Shown: positions 28,561 through 39,672 of the stretch, one piece after another | How the letters are laid out: each line of letters begins with the position of its first letter | Numbering within the stretch: position 1 is the stretch's first letter | Source of the DNA: Blastococcus sp. Marseille-P5729 | GTDB lineage: Bacteria; Actinomycetota; Actinomycetes; Mycobacteriales; Antricoccaceae | Length of the DNA: 64,000 bases | Direction: 5' to 3' | NCBI RefSeq assembly: GCF_900292035.1 | Contig: NZ_OMPO01000002.1 | Location: 496,001-560,000 of the forward strand | The notes under the pieces: model-generated | The model's input: the letters and a program-made list of their open reading frames with translations, nothing else | What the model was told of the DNA's origin: nothing | Databases searched by the model: none | Made by a program: the position numbers and the translations under genes

Positions 28561-29354
28561 CCCCGCACCAGCTCGCCCGGTATACCGCCCTCGGCGCCGC
28601 GGCCGGACTCGCCACCACGATCACCGCCGTCGGCGGGCTGCTGGCCGCCCAGCTCATCGGCGCGCGCAACCGGCCGTCGCTGGATCCCCGTTCCGCCCCG
28701 GACCTACCGGCCGAGCAGGGGCCGACGAGCGGGCCGTTGCTGCGCATGGTGGTGCTCGGCGACAGCATCGCCGCGGGGATCGGGGCGGACGACGCGGGTC
28801 GCTCGCTGGCGGGCCGGCTGGTGCACACTCTCGCCGACGACGGCTTTCGGGTCCAGGCCCGGAGCGTGGCCGTCCCCAACTCGCGCACCGTCGACACGAA
28901 GATCCAGGCATCTCGCGCACTGATCACCTCCGAGACCGATCCGTACGACCTCGCGGTGGTCGCGGTCGGCGCGATGGACGTGTGCGCCTGGAGCAGCGCG
29001 GACGAGATCGAGCGGGCCACCTTCCGGGCGGTGGGGGCACTGGTCAATCGCGGGGTTCGCGTCGTTCTCGCCACGACCCCGGACCTCGGCTCGGTCCCCT
29101 GCGTCGGTCAGCCACTCCGCTCGCTGTGGAGGCTGCGCTCTCGCAAGGTCGCCGCGGCACAGACGGCCGGGGCGCAGCAGGGTGGCGCCGAGGTAGTCGA
29201 CCTGGTCGCCGCCACCGGCACGTCGTTCGCTACCGATCGCGGGCTGTACTCGGCGGACGGCTTCCACCCGTCGGCGGACGGCTACCGGATCCTCGCCGAC
29301 GCGGTGACGCCGGCGGTCCGGGCGGCCGTTCGCGAACGTCGTACGGCACCCTGA
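28557..29354 (+). CDS. SGNH/GDSL-type esterase, second of a tandem pair
   Basis: A 265-residue paralogue of the preceding gene, coupled by a 4-bp ATGA overlap. It has a similar N-terminal hydrophobic anchor (LGAAAGLATTITAVGGLLAA) and conserved SGNH blocks: VLGDSIAAGIG, VAVGAMD and DGFHPSADGY. Block III reads GAMDV rather than GANDV, so the oxyanion Asn is replaced by Met, which could reduce activity or change its mode. It lacks the Arg-rich tail of its neighbour. Substrate unknown. Confidence 0.82.
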   Translation: MTPHQLARYTALGAAAGLATTITAVGGLLAAQLIGARNRPSLDPRSAPDLPAEQGPTSGPLLRMVVLGDSIAAGIGADDAGRSLAGRLVHTLADDGFRVQARSVAVPNSRTVDTKIQASRALITSETDPYDLAVVAVGAMDVCAWSSADEIERATFRAVGALVNRGVRVVLATTPDLGSVPCVGQPLRSLWRLRSRKVAAAQTAGAQQGGAEVVDLVAATGTSFATDRGLYSADGFHPSADGYRILADAVTPAVRAAVRERRTAP

Positions 29355-29482
29355 GCGGCGCGCGGTACCGAATCTGGTTCGGTCCCGCTGTCGAGTTGCG
29401 CCGGTGGCGCGCCTAGGATGGATGGACACCCGGCGTGAGTCACGCACGGCCCTCGCCGGAACTGCCAACCGAGGAGTCGAAG

Positions 29483-30703
29483 TTGCCTGAAGCAGTCATC
29501 GTTGCTACCGCTCGCACGCCGATCGGGCGTGCTGTCAAGGGCTCGCTCGCGAGCTTCCGCCCCGACGATCTGACCGCGCTGGCCGTCCAGGCCGCGATGG
29601 ACAAGGTCCCCGCGCTCAAGCCGGAGATGGTCGATGATCTGCTCCTGGGCTGTGGTCTGCCCGGTGGCCAGCAGGGCTTCAACATGGCCCGCGTCGTCTC
29701 GGTGCTGCTGGGCTGGGACACCGTCCCCGGCGCGACCGTCACCCGCTACTGCTCGTCGTCGCTGCAGACCACCCGCATGGCGATGCACGCGATCCGCGCG
29801 GGCGAGGGCGACGTGTTCGTCTCGGCCGGTGTCGAGATGGTGTCGTCGTACCAGTACGGCAACTCCGATGCCATCCCGAACACCCAGAACCCGAAGTTCG
29901 AGGAGGCCGGGGCCCGTACGGCGAAGGTCGCCGAGGAGGGCTCGGATACCTGGACCGACCCGCGCGAGCAGGGCAACCTGCCCGACGTCTACATCGCGAT
30001 GGGCCAGACCGCCGAGAACCTGGCGCGGCTTAAGAACGTTACCCGCGAAGACATGGATGCCTTCGGCGTCCGCTCGCAGAACCTGGCCGAGAAGGCGATC
30101 CAGGACGGCTTCTGGGACCGCGAGATCACCCCGGTGACCACGCCGGACGGCGTCGAGGTCAGCAAGGACGACGGCCCGCGCGCCGGCGTCACGCTGGAGG
30201 CGGTCTCGCAGCTCAAGCCGGTGTTCCGGCCCGGCGGCCGAGTGACCGCGGGCAACTGTTGCCCGCTGAACGACGGCGCGGCCGCGGTGGTGATCATGAG
30301 CGACACCAAGGCCAAGGAGCTGGGCCTGACCCCGCTGGCGCGGATCGTCTCGACCGGCGTCTCGGGCCTGTCGCCGGAGATCATGGGCCTCGGGCCCGTG
30401 CAGGCGACCCAGAACGCACTGCGCTACGCCGGCATGAGCATCGACGACATCGACCTCGCTGAGATCAACGAGGCCTTCGCCGCTCAGGTGATCCCGTCCT
30501 TCCGTGACCTGAACCTTCCCGAGGAGAAGGTCAACGTCAACGGTGGAGCGATCGCGGTCGGTCACCCGTTCGGCATGACCGGCGCCCGCATCACCACCAC
30601 GCTGCTGAACTCGCTGGACTGGCACGACAAGTCCGTGGGCCTGGAGACCATGTGCGTCGGCGGCGGCCAGGGCATGGCGATGATCGTGGAGCGCATGTCC
30701 TAA
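29483..30703 (+). CDS. Acetyl-CoA C-acyltransferase (thiolase)
   Basis: A 406-residue thiolase that cleaves or forms 3-ketoacyl-CoA in fatty-acid metabolism. The nucleophilic Cys is in TRYCSSSLQTTRMA; His in NGGAIAVGHPFGMTGAR; the second Cys in MCVGGGQGMAMI. TTG at 29483 was chosen because GAGGAG lies seven bases upstream and the protein then begins (M)PEAVIVATARTPIGRA; a GTG at 29435 would add 16 unconserved residues. Corresponds in position to fadA3 (Rv1074c) of M. tuberculosis. Followed by a strong terminator. Confidence 0.93.
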   Translation: MPEAVIVATARTPIGRAVKGSLASFRPDDLTALAVQAAMDKVPALKPEMVDDLLLGCGLPGGQQGFNMARVVSVLLGWDTVPGATVTRYCSSSLQTTRMAMHAIRAGEGDVFVSAGVEMVSSYQYGNSDAIPNTQNPKFEEAGARTAKVAEEGSDTWTDPREQGNLPDVYIAMGQTAENLARLKNVTREDMDAFGVRSQNLAEKAIQDGFWDREITPVTTPDGVEVSKDDGPRAGVTLEAVSQLKPVFRPGGRVTAGNCCPLNDGAAAVVIMSDTKAKELGLTPLARIVSTGVSGLSPEIMGLGPVQATQNALRYAGMSIDDIDLAEINEAFAAQVIPSFRDLNLPEEKVNVNGGAIAVGHPFGMTGARITTTLLNSLDWHDKSVGLETMCVGGGQGMAMIVERMS

Positions 30704-30725
30704 CGACTCATCCGCGTAACGCGAA

Positions 30726-30751
30726 GGGGCTCGGCCAGCCGGCCGAGCCCC
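30726..30751. terminator. Bidirectional hairpin between thiolase and Bax-inhibitor-like gene
   Basis: An 11-bp perfect stem (GGGGCTCGGCC at 30726-30736 and its complement at 30741-30751) closes a 4-base loop. It lies between the two convergent stops and can serve both. Confidence 0.85.
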
Positions 30752-30766
30752 CTCGTCATACGTCAG

Positions 30767-31648
30767 CTACGACTCGCGGAAGTAGGACAGCAGGCGCAGG
30801 ATCTCGATGTACAGCCACACCAGCGACACGACCAGGCCGAAGGCGATGCCCCAGGCGAACACCTTGGGTGCGCCGCGGCGGATCGCCTGCTCGGCGAGGT
30901 CGAAGTCCGACAGCAGCGTGAAGGCCGCGATGCCGATCATCAGGAGGCTGAAGCCGATGGCGACCGGGCCCCCATCGCGCAGGATGGTGACGTTGCCGGT
31001 GATCGCCCAGTAGACGAGGTTGAACAGCATCAGCACGACCGCGCCCATGACGGCAGCGGCCAGCCAGCGCTGGAACTTCGGGGTGACCCGGATGGCGCCG
31101 GTGCGGTAGACGATCAGCATGCCGATGAACACGCCGATGGTGCCCATCACCGCCTGGACCGCGATACCCGGGTAGAACTGCTCGAACATGCCGGTAATGC
31201 CGCCGAGGAAGACGCCCTCGGCGATGCAGTACGCGAGGACCAGCGGGGCGCTCGGGGTGCGCTTGAAGCTGTTGACCAGGCCCAGGACGAATCCGACGAG
31301 CGCCGCGATGACCGCGACGGTCATCAACCCGGAGTACGCTGCGCCGCCCTCGTTGTAGACCTCGGCCTCGGACGGGCCGAGGAGCAGCCAGGTCGCGATT
31401 CCCGCGACGATGACGGTCACGATCGAGATCGCCGTCTTGGTGACGATGTCGTTCATGTCCAGGTAGCTCGACGCGCTGCGCACCGGCGGCTGGCCGGGGA
31501 ACCCGGGCTGCGGGTATCCGGGCTGCGGGTAGCCCGGCATGCCCTGGCCGTACGCCGGAGCCTGGCCCGGGGTCGACCACGTCTGGTAGCCCTGCTGCGG
31601 GGCGGTGCCCGCTCCGCTGACTACCCGCTTGAGTGAAGGGTTGCTCAC
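30767..31648 (-). CDS. Bax inhibitor-1/YccA family membrane protein
   Basis: A 293-residue protein: a Gly/Pro/Gln-rich cytoplasmic N-terminus (residues 10-60, PGYPQPGYPQPGFPGQPP), then seven membrane helices. The C-terminal part (LLSDFDLAEQAIRRGAPK, then LYIEILRLLSYFRES) is the conserved BI-1/YccA end, including acidic residues of the proposed proton/calcium site. GTG at 31648 follows GAGGAGAAGAA. Relatives conduct calcium or modulate membrane proteolysis; the role here is unknown. Convergent with the thiolase. Confidence 0.88.
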   Translation of the reverse strand: MSNPSLKRVVSGAGTAPQQGYQTWSTPGQAPAYGQGMPGYPQPGYPQPGFPGQPPVRSASSYLDMNDIVTKTAISIVTVIVAGIATWLLLGPSEAEVYNEGGAAYSGLMTVAVIAALVGFVLGLVNSFKRTPSAPLVLAYCIAEGVFLGGITGMFEQFYPGIAVQAVMGTIGVFIGMLIVYRTGAIRVTPKFQRWLAAAVMGAVVLMLFNLVYWAITGNVTILRDGGPVAIGFSLLMIGIAAFTLLSDFDLAEQAIRRGAPKVFAWGIAFGLVVSLVWLYIEILRLLSYFRES

Positions 31649-31814
31649 TTCTTCTCCTCGGAAGTCGTCGTGGGCCGCAGCCCGCTCTGACAGTGAATGC
31701 GAGATTTCGGATCTGGGTTTTGTCGTTTGGGACAGTCGTTCTGCAGGTTCAACGGCCATCCGCCGAGTCTTGTTCCGAGCACGCGCGGTCGAGACATTCC
31801 TGTGATCAGGTGGG

Positions 31815-31888
31815 TGCCCCCGGTGGGATTCGAACCCACACTTCGGCGATTTTAAGTCGCCTGCCTCTGCCGATTGGGCTACGGGGGC
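31815..31888 (-). tRNA. tRNA-Leu (anticodon UAA), short variable region
   Basis: The minus strand folds as a cloverleaf: acceptor GCCCCCG/CGGGGGC, anticodon stem GGCGA/TCGCC with loop CTTAAAA (anticodon TAA), T arm GTGGG-TTCGAAT-CCCAC, discriminator A73. CCA is not fully encoded (ACCC follows). The region between anticodon and T stems is only five bases (GAAGT), so no long variable arm is formed, although leucine tRNAs are normally class II. The anticodon reads the rare UUA codon. Confidence 0.88.
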
Positions 31889-31984
31889 GAGGCTCGTGCA
31901 GAGCACAGGGTACCCGGGCGGCGCCGCTGGCCCTGGCGACCTCGCCGCCAGCCGAACCCAGCCCCACGGCCCGCCGGACTCGGC

Positions 31985-31990
31985 TAGGTT
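31985..31990 (+). promoter_or_regulatory. Leaderless -10 element of the DUF4235 gene
   Basis: TAGGTT ends six bases before the ATG at 31997, with no ribosome-binding site, so a leaderless message is expected. Confidence 0.45.
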
Positions 31991-31996
31991 GGTGAC

Positions 31997-32386
31997 ATGG
32001 CTGGCATCGGCGTAAAGATCCTCGCGGGCGTGATGGCGATCCCGCTGCAGAAGTTCGTGACCTCGAAGCTCGAGTCGTCGTGGCGCAGCGCCACCGGCAC
32101 CGAGCCTCCGTCGAAGGAAAGGCGCAAGGAGCAGGAGAAGGCCAATAAGGAGGCCGAGAAGCTCGGCCTGCTGCCTCGGCCGATCGACGAGCCCAAGCTG
32201 GCCGACGCGCTGATGTGGTCGGCACTGACGGCGATGAGCATCATCGCCGTCAAGTACGCCACCGAGCGCGGCGCGCAGGAGATGCATCGGATCTTCGTCG
32301 GGACGAACCCGCCGCCTGGCACGGTGCTGAGCCGCTCGACGGAGGTCGTCGAGCGCAACACCCGCAAGACCAAGCGGGCCGTCTGA
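31997..32386 (+). CDS. DUF4235-like small membrane protein
   Basis: A 129-residue protein. The N-terminus (KILAGVMAIPLQKFVTSKL) and the central LADALMWSALTAMSIIAVKYATERGA form two membrane-associated helices with a Lys/Glu-rich loop between, the pattern of DUF4235 proteins common in actinobacteria. Function unknown. It converges with the large hydrolase gene, with only 1 bp between stops. Confidence 0.7.
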   Translation: MAGIGVKILAGVMAIPLQKFVTSKLESSWRSATGTEPPSKERRKEQEKANKEAEKLGLLPRPIDEPKLADALMWSALTAMSIIAVKYATERGAQEMHRIFVGTNPPPGTVLSRSTEVVERNTRKTKRAV

Positions 32387-32387
32387 G

Positions 32388-34163
32388 CTACTTTTTGACC
32401 TTGTCGTACTCCCCCGCGGAGATCGCCCCCGCGTTGTAGAGGGCGTCATTCGGCACACCGTCGTCGTACTCGAAGTAGTCGCCGTGCCCGTCCACGCCCT
32501 CGCTGCTGACGACCGTCGAGCCGAAACCGGGGCCCGCTGGGTCCATGCCGAGCACGCTGAGCCCGAAGGTGTGCATCTGCAGCTGGTCCTCCAACTCGTC
32601 GAGGAGCCCGTCCAGGACGTCCGAGGAGTTGATCGCGGCGTACACCTGTCCGGCTGGGAGCCCCAGCTCGCTCGCGTGCTCGACGTCCAGCCCGGGTGAG
32701 CCGTAGACGACCAGCGCATCGACGTGCTCGTTGGCCCCGGCCTGCAGCGCGTACGCCGAGGTCGTGGTGCCGTAAGAGTGCCCGATCAAGGTGAGGTTGG
32801 GGTCGGCTCCGGCCCCGAATTCCTGCTCGTAGGTCGCGATGTAGCCGTCGATATCGTCGGCCAGCGCGCTCCCACCGGCCTGGGCGTTCGCCGAGAACGC
32901 GGCCTGGGCGATATCCGGGTTGTCATAGCCGGCATACACGATCACCGCGTTCGAGTCGCCGTGCTCGTTCATCTGGTCCAGTACCGCCTGTGCGTCGGCC
33001 GTCTGGGAGTCGATCGTTGTCAGGTCGTGGGTGGCGCCCTGGACGACGAGCGCGATGTTCTCGGCGCTGTCGGTCTCTCCGATCGCGATCACGGCCGAGC
33101 CGTCGCCACCGTAAGCATCGATCTCGTACTCAAGCAGGTAGTGCTCGACGTCCGTGTCGGCGACCGAGGCCTGGGTGTGGGTCACCTTCTGCCAGGCAGG
33201 GAAGAGATCCTTCAGGGTGTTGAGCGCATTGTTCGAGGCAATGCTGAACAGCCCGATCTTGGTCAGCTCGGAGTGGTGCAGCGCCATCACGTCCTCAATC
33301 GTCGTGCCCTGCTCGACGAGTCCCTCGTCGTACAGCGTCTGCAGCGCCTCCTCGACCTTCGGCAGCAGCGGGATGTGGGCGTCGGACAGCCCGCGTCGGT
33401 TCACCAGGTCGTACACGTCAGGCGGCAGGCCGGGCAGCTGCGCGATCAGCTCAGGGTGTTGCTGGATCAGCTGCGCCTGCTCCGCCGGGGTACGGGAGGC
33501 CCACCAGGCAGCGATCTGCGACGGGTCGCCGTCCGGTAGCACTGGGCACTGCGGCGTTCCGGTCGCACCCAGGATGTCGACGACCGCCGCGTCGACATCG
33601 GGCGGGATCAGGTAGCCGGCATCCTGCAGCGAGACGAGGATCGAGTCCGCGAAGGCGTCGTGAGCGTCAACCACGCTGGTGATCTGCTGGTGCGCGGCCT
33701 GGACGACGGCAGCGCCCTGGCTGGTGAACTGCGGCGCGAGGTCGAGGGGCGCGGCCAGCGGGACCGCCTGGGCGGCTTGGTAGGACAGCGCCACGGCGAC
33801 GCACTCCTCCTCCATCGCCATCAGCACCGCCGAGACCTCGAGCTGCACCTGCCACAGCGCGTCGGCGAGCTGGCACAACGGTCCTCCGATCGCGGCAAGC
33901 TGCTCGGGCCCGGCACTCAACGACGCCTGTACCGCCTGGACCTCGTAGATGAGCTCGGTCGGCGGCGAGCCATCGAACACGGTGCTGGCGTCCGCGAGCG
34001 AGCCCGCTATGCCGGCGAGGCTGCCGGACTCGCTGAGCGCGGCGGCGGCCTGTTCAAAGGCCTCTCCGAGTGCCTGCACCTCTCCGGGACGGGCGCTGAC
34101 GACCTCCTCTGCCTTGACGTAGGGATCGACGCCGGCGGCGGCGATGAAGGTGGCGGTGTTCAC
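32388..34163 (-). CDS. DUF1023-type alpha/beta hydrolase with helical N-terminal region
   Basis: A 591-residue protein. Residues 1-180 are Ala-rich and helical, like the WXG/ESX-type helical N-terminus attached to many actinobacterial DUF1023 hydrolases. Residues 215-257 carry the family motif (AAWWASRTPAEQAQLI, then LPGLPPDVYDLVNRRGL). The catalytic domain has G-H-S-Y-G at 461-465 (nucleophile S463), a likely acid at D515 and base at H560 (DGHGDYF). No classical signal peptide is visible; export by a type VII system is possible but no ESX genes are nearby. Substrate unknown. Confidence 0.82.
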   Translation of the reverse strand: MNTATFIAAAGVDPYVKAEEVVSARPGEVQALGEAFEQAAAALSESGSLAGIAGSLADASTVFDGSPPTELIYEVQAVQASLSAGPEQLAAIGGPLCQLADALWQVQLEVSAVLMAMEEECVAVALSYQAAQAVPLAAPLDLAPQFTSQGAAVVQAAHQQITSVVDAHDAFADSILVSLQDAGYLIPPDVDAAVVDILGATGTPQCPVLPDGDPSQIAAWWASRTPAEQAQLIQQHPELIAQLPGLPPDVYDLVNRRGLSDAHIPLLPKVEEALQTLYDEGLVEQGTTIEDVMALHHSELTKIGLFSIASNNALNTLKDLFPAWQKVTHTQASVADTDVEHYLLEYEIDAYGGDGSAVIAIGETDSAENIALVVQGATHDLTTIDSQTADAQAVLDQMNEHGDSNAVIVYAGYDNPDIAQAAFSANAQAGGSALADDIDGYIATYEQEFGAGADPNLTLIGHSYGTTTSAYALQAGANEHVDALVVYGSPGLDVEHASELGLPAGQVYAAINSSDVLDGLLDELEDQLQMHTFGLSVLGMDPAGPGFGSTVVSSEGVDGHGDYFEYDDGVPNDALYNAGAISAGEYDKVKK

Positions 34164-34272
34164 GAATCTTCACCCCTGGGCTCGGTTGGCTGGTACCGAG
34201 AACCTAGGGGCGACGCGGCCGACGGATCGAGGCTGCCGGCCCAGCCTGTGGGCCGGCGGCCGCAGCTGTGGA

Positions 34273-35208
34273 CTACTCGCCGGGTCGAGTTGACAAGGCG
34301 ATGCCGTCGAGGATGTCGCTCTCGCTGACGGTCATCTCGCTCATCTGCAGCATGCTCATGACGCAGTCGAGGATGACCATGCCCGCGGGGAACACCGGCG
34401 CCCGGCCGGGGTGCATCGCGGGGTGGGCGGCTCGACCCGCGGTGTCACGGGCGGTCGACCAGTGGAGCACCCGGCGGACGTCGGCGTAGGAGATGGTGGC
34501 TCCGTGGATCAGCCGCGGGTCGTACGACGAAAGGTCACGGGCCAGGGCGGCCGCGGTCGTGGCGGTTCCCGCCACCCCGATCATCCGGTGGCCGCCGACC
34601 TCGCCGATCACGTCTGCGGCGGTGCGCAGCGCCGCCTCGGCGTCCGCGGCCACCCGCGCCAGCTCGTCGGCGCGCGGCGGGTCGTGTCGCACGTGGCGCT
34701 CGGTCAGCCGCACCACCCCGATGTCCGTCGAGACGTTGGCGCGCACGCCGGACTCGGAGCCCGCGACCAGCTCGGTCGATCCGCCGCCGATATCGACCAC
34801 GATCGATGGCCCCGGCACGCGCAGTCCGCTCAGCACACCAGTGAAGCTCAACCGGCCTTCCTCGTCGCCGGTGATCACCTCCGGTACGACCTCGACCGTG
34901 GATCGAGCAATCTCGATGAGCTGGCCGCGGGTGCGGACGTCGCGGCTGGCGCTGGTGGCCACCATCCGCACCTGCTGGGCGGCATGCTGCTGGATGAGCG
35001 CGGCGTACTCGTCCAACGCGACGCGCGTACGCTCGAGCGCTGCCGCCGCGAACTCGCCGGTGCGCTCGATGCCCTCTCCGAGCCGCACGGTGCGCATCTG
35101 CCGGACCACCTCGCGCACGGGCCGTGCCGTCTCGGGCGCGATATCGGCGATGAGCAGCCGGATGGTGTTGGTGCCGCAGTCGATGGCCGCGACGCGGCGC
35201 GCGGTCAC
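34273..35208 (-). CDS. ppx: Ppx/GppA family phosphatase
   Basis: A 311-residue single-module exopolyphosphatase/pppGpp phosphohydrolase. ASKHA motifs: AAIDCGTNTIRLLIADI at the N-terminus and VVDIGGGSTELVAG in the middle. It lacks the C-terminal HD domain of the long E. coli forms, like mycobacterial Ppx2 (Rv1026). Starts GTG immediately after the DUF501 stop (no gap), part of the eno-ftsB-DUF501-ppx operon. Preferred substrate (polyphosphate or pppGpp) cannot be told. Confidence 0.92.
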   Translation of the reverse strand: MTARRVAAIDCGTNTIRLLIADIAPETARPVREVVRQMRTVRLGEGIERTGEFAAAALERTRVALDEYAALIQQHAAQQVRMVATSASRDVRTRGQLIEIARSTVEVVPEVITGDEEGRLSFTGVLSGLRVPGPSIVVDIGGGSTELVAGSESGVRANVSTDIGVVRLTERHVRHDPPRADELARVAADAEAALRTAADVIGEVGGHRMIGVAGTATTAAALARDLSSYDPRLIHGATISYADVRRVLHWSTARDTAGRAAHPAMHPGRAPVFPAGMVILDCVMSMLQMSEMTVSESDILDGIALSTRPGE

Positions 35209-35739
35209 CTAGCGCCGGCCCTTGCGCGGCGGCGGCAGCGGCGCCTCCACGTCGACGCACGGGCCCTTCGCCCACCACTCCGGAAGCATCTCCAGAGCCT
35301 CGTCGCCGAGCGGGTTGATACCGGGGCCGGCGGCGAGTGAGTGGGCGACGAGGACGTGCAGGCACTTGACCCGGGTGGGCATCCCGCCTGCGGTGATCTC
35401 GTGGCCGAGCGGCTCGATGGCGTCCCGGGTGGCGAGATACTGCTCGTGCGCGGCGCGGTAACGCTCGGCGAGATCGTCGTCCTCCTGGAGCCGCTGCGTC
35501 ATCTGCCGCATCACGCCGTCGGCCTCAAGGGTGCCGATCGCGGACGCCGCCCGGGGGCACGTGAGGTAGTACATGGTCGGGAACGGCGTGCCGTCCTCCA
35601 TCCGGGGGTTGGTCTGGACGACGTCCGGCAGCCCGCACGGGCAGCGGTGCGCCACGGCGCGGGTGGCCCTGGGCGCACGGCCGAGCTGATGATGGACGGC
35701 ACTGCGGTCCTTGTCGGTGAACGGCTCGTGCTCGCTCAC
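35209..35739 (-). CDS. DUF501 family protein
   Basis: A 176-residue protein with the DUF501 features: an N-terminal AVAHRCPCGLPDVVQTNPR with a Cys-x-Cys, FPTMYYLTCPRAASAIGTLEADG, and a C-terminal GGMPTRVKCLHVLVAHSLA. The conserved Cys and His residues suggest metal binding. It overlaps the upstream ftsB-like gene by 4 bp (ATGA) and abuts ppx. The gene order matches Rv1024-Rv1026. Function unknown. Confidence 0.92.
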   Translation of the reverse strand: MSEHEPFTDKDRSAVHHQLGRAPRATRAVAHRCPCGLPDVVQTNPRMEDGTPFPTMYYLTCPRAASAIGTLEADGVMRQMTQRLQEDDDLAERYRAAHEQYLATRDAIEPLGHEITAGGMPTRVKCLHVLVAHSLAAGPGINPLGDEALEMLPEWWAKGPCVDVEAPLPPPRKGRR

Positions 35740-36371
35740 TCGTCTCCCCCGTCGACCTCCGCGATCGAGTCGGCGAGATCCTGCCCTGCCGAGGTGCTCT
35801 GCTTCTTGGCGGCCTTCTCCTCCTCGGTGCGCTGGGCGGCGGCGTCCGAGGCGGGATCGTTGTTGGCCACGACGTACAGCTTCTCGCCGGGCTCGATGTA
35901 GTTCAGGCGGTCGCGGGCCTGCGCCTTGATGTAGGCGGGGTCATCCAGCAGAGCATTGTGGTCCTCGAGCTGCGAGATCGAGGCCTTCTTCTGCGCGATC
36001 TGCTCCTGCAGCTGCTCGATGTGGCCACGCTGACGCAGGTAGTTGGACGTCGGGATGATCAGCAGCAGCACGCAGGCGATCACGAGGACGCCGAGGCTGA
36101 TCGCCCGCGAGTTCAGCCCTCCCCGCGCGCGGGCCCGAGATGCAGAACTGGTCGCGCGCACGGGCTGCGCCGAGGAGCGTCGTACCTGGGTGGGACGCTC
36201 GGGCGCCCCCCGGGCCGGTTTCGACCCTGGGCGGGCGGTGCTGCGCGCTCCGGCGGACCGGCCCGACGTGGCGGCGGGTCCGCGGCCGCCCCCGCCCTTC
36301 GCACGGGAACGCGAACGGGCGCCGCGTCCCGCTTGAGGACGCGGCGTCTTGCCATCACGCGCAGCAGCCAC
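35736..36371 (-). CDS. FtsB/DivIC-type septum formation initiator
   Basis: A 211-residue protein: a very basic, Ser/Arg/Gly-rich cytoplasmic tail (residues 1-85), one membrane helix (about 89-107), then a coiled coil (RGHIEQLQEQIAQKKASISQLE) and the conserved NALLDDPAYIKAQARDRLNYIEPGEK. FtsB/DivIC proteins bridge FtsL and FtsQ in the divisome. The acidic tail ends ADSIAEVDGGDE. Immediately downstream of eno (3 bp) and coupled to DUF501. The long basic tail is typical for actinobacteria. Confidence 0.9.
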   Translation of the reverse strand: MAAARDGKTPRPQAGRGARSRSRAKGGGGRGPAATSGRSAGARSTARPGSKPARGAPERPTQVRRSSAQPVRATSSASRARARGGLNSRAISLGVLVIACVLLLIIPTSNYLRQRGHIEQLQEQIAQKKASISQLEDHNALLDDPAYIKAQARDRLNYIEPGEKLYVVANNDPASDAAAQRTEEEKAAKKQSTSAGQDLADSIAEVDGGDE

Positions 36372-36374
36372 CGG

Positions 36375-38417
<2,043 letters not shown>

Positions 38418-38421
<4 letters not shown>

Positions 38422-39491
38422 AGGCCGGCCGGCAGCCCCGGCACGGTCGGGGTCTCCGGAGCCGGCTCGGTGAAGTTGTCCGAGCTCGGGACGGTGACGC
38501 TGGGCAGCCCCTGCTCCGGGTACTCGATCGTGCCGTACCGCGGGTTGACCTCGACGTCGACCTCTTCGGCCTGCTTAGCCAGCTCGATCAGGCCGGCCTC
38601 CATGAACTGCTGATCGGCCGCCTGCTCGGCCTGCGTCTGCAGCTGCTCGTCGGTCGCCGCGGTGGCGCTCTTCACGGTCACCACGAAGTAGGTGAAGATG
38701 CCGGTCTGGTCGGGGCCGGAGACGATGGTGCCGGTCGTACCGGCCGGGATCTGCTGCAGCTGGTTGAGGATGTCCGGCTGCTGTGCCAGGTCCGCGCCGG
38801 TCAGCGACTCCTCCACGACGGCCTCGGCGCTGCCGGTGGGCATGTTGGGGTCTGGGTTCCCCGCGACGGCGTCCTTCAGGGGCGTGCCTGCCTTGGCCTT
38901 CTGCTCCCAGTCGGCTGCCAGCATCTGATCCTGGGTGGCGGTGATCGCCAGGTCGTAGGTCGTGAACTGGCCGGGGTTGGCATCGCGCTGCGCCTTGATC
39001 TGGGCCAGCTGCTGTTCGGTCATCTCGTCCTTGGACACCCCGAGCGCCTTCTCGGCGGCCATGTCCGTGACCAGCCCGCGCGCCACCCGCATCCGCAGCT
39101 GCTTCTCCGTCACCGGGTCACCACTCATCGCGCTCTGCGCCAGCGCGTCCTCGATGCTCTGGCCCTGGATGAGCTCCTCGAGCTTGGCGTCGACATCGGC
39201 GTCCGTGATCGGCTCGCCCTCGTTCTCGGCGATGGCCTTGGCGATCTCCGCGGTCACCACGTCGTTGAGATAGCTGGCGCGGTAGGCGCTGCCCAGCTCC
39301 TCGACCTGCTCTCCGGTCACCGGGTCGGCGAGCGCTGCGTCGATGTCGGCCTCGAACTGCTTCTGGCTGATGGTGACGTCGTCGATTGTCGCGACGGTCC
39401 CCGCGTCGGTGCCGCAGGCGGTGAGTCCGGCTGCGCTGACGGCGGCACCGAGCAGCAGCCCGGTAGTTCGGCGACGAAGGTTCAGAGCCAC
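38418..39491 (-). CDS. SurA-like chaperone lipoprotein
   Basis: A 357-residue exported protein. A signal sequence with lipobox LTAC (Cys about residue 26) precedes SurA_N-type helical region (ISQKQFEADIDAAL through MTEQQLAQIKAQ). A prolyl-isomerase-like domain is only weakly suggested in the middle (GTPLKDAVAGNPDPN through FTYFVVTVKSATAA). The tail is Pro/Thr-rich. Likely helps fold proteins outside the membrane. Coupled to mazG by a 4-bp overlap. Confidence 0.82.
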
Positions 39492-39672
39492 GACGAAGGA
39501 GACCTTTCACGACGGGTTTGTCAGCACTCCACTTTCTCACACTCCCAGTAGGTGACGGCTCACGCACCGCGGCTCGTGGAGATAAGGTTCGGCTGTCCTG
39601 CGTGATACACCGATCGCGACTCGTCGCCCGGAGGTCTCCCGCGGGGGCGTCCTCCCGTGCTTGATTGAACTC

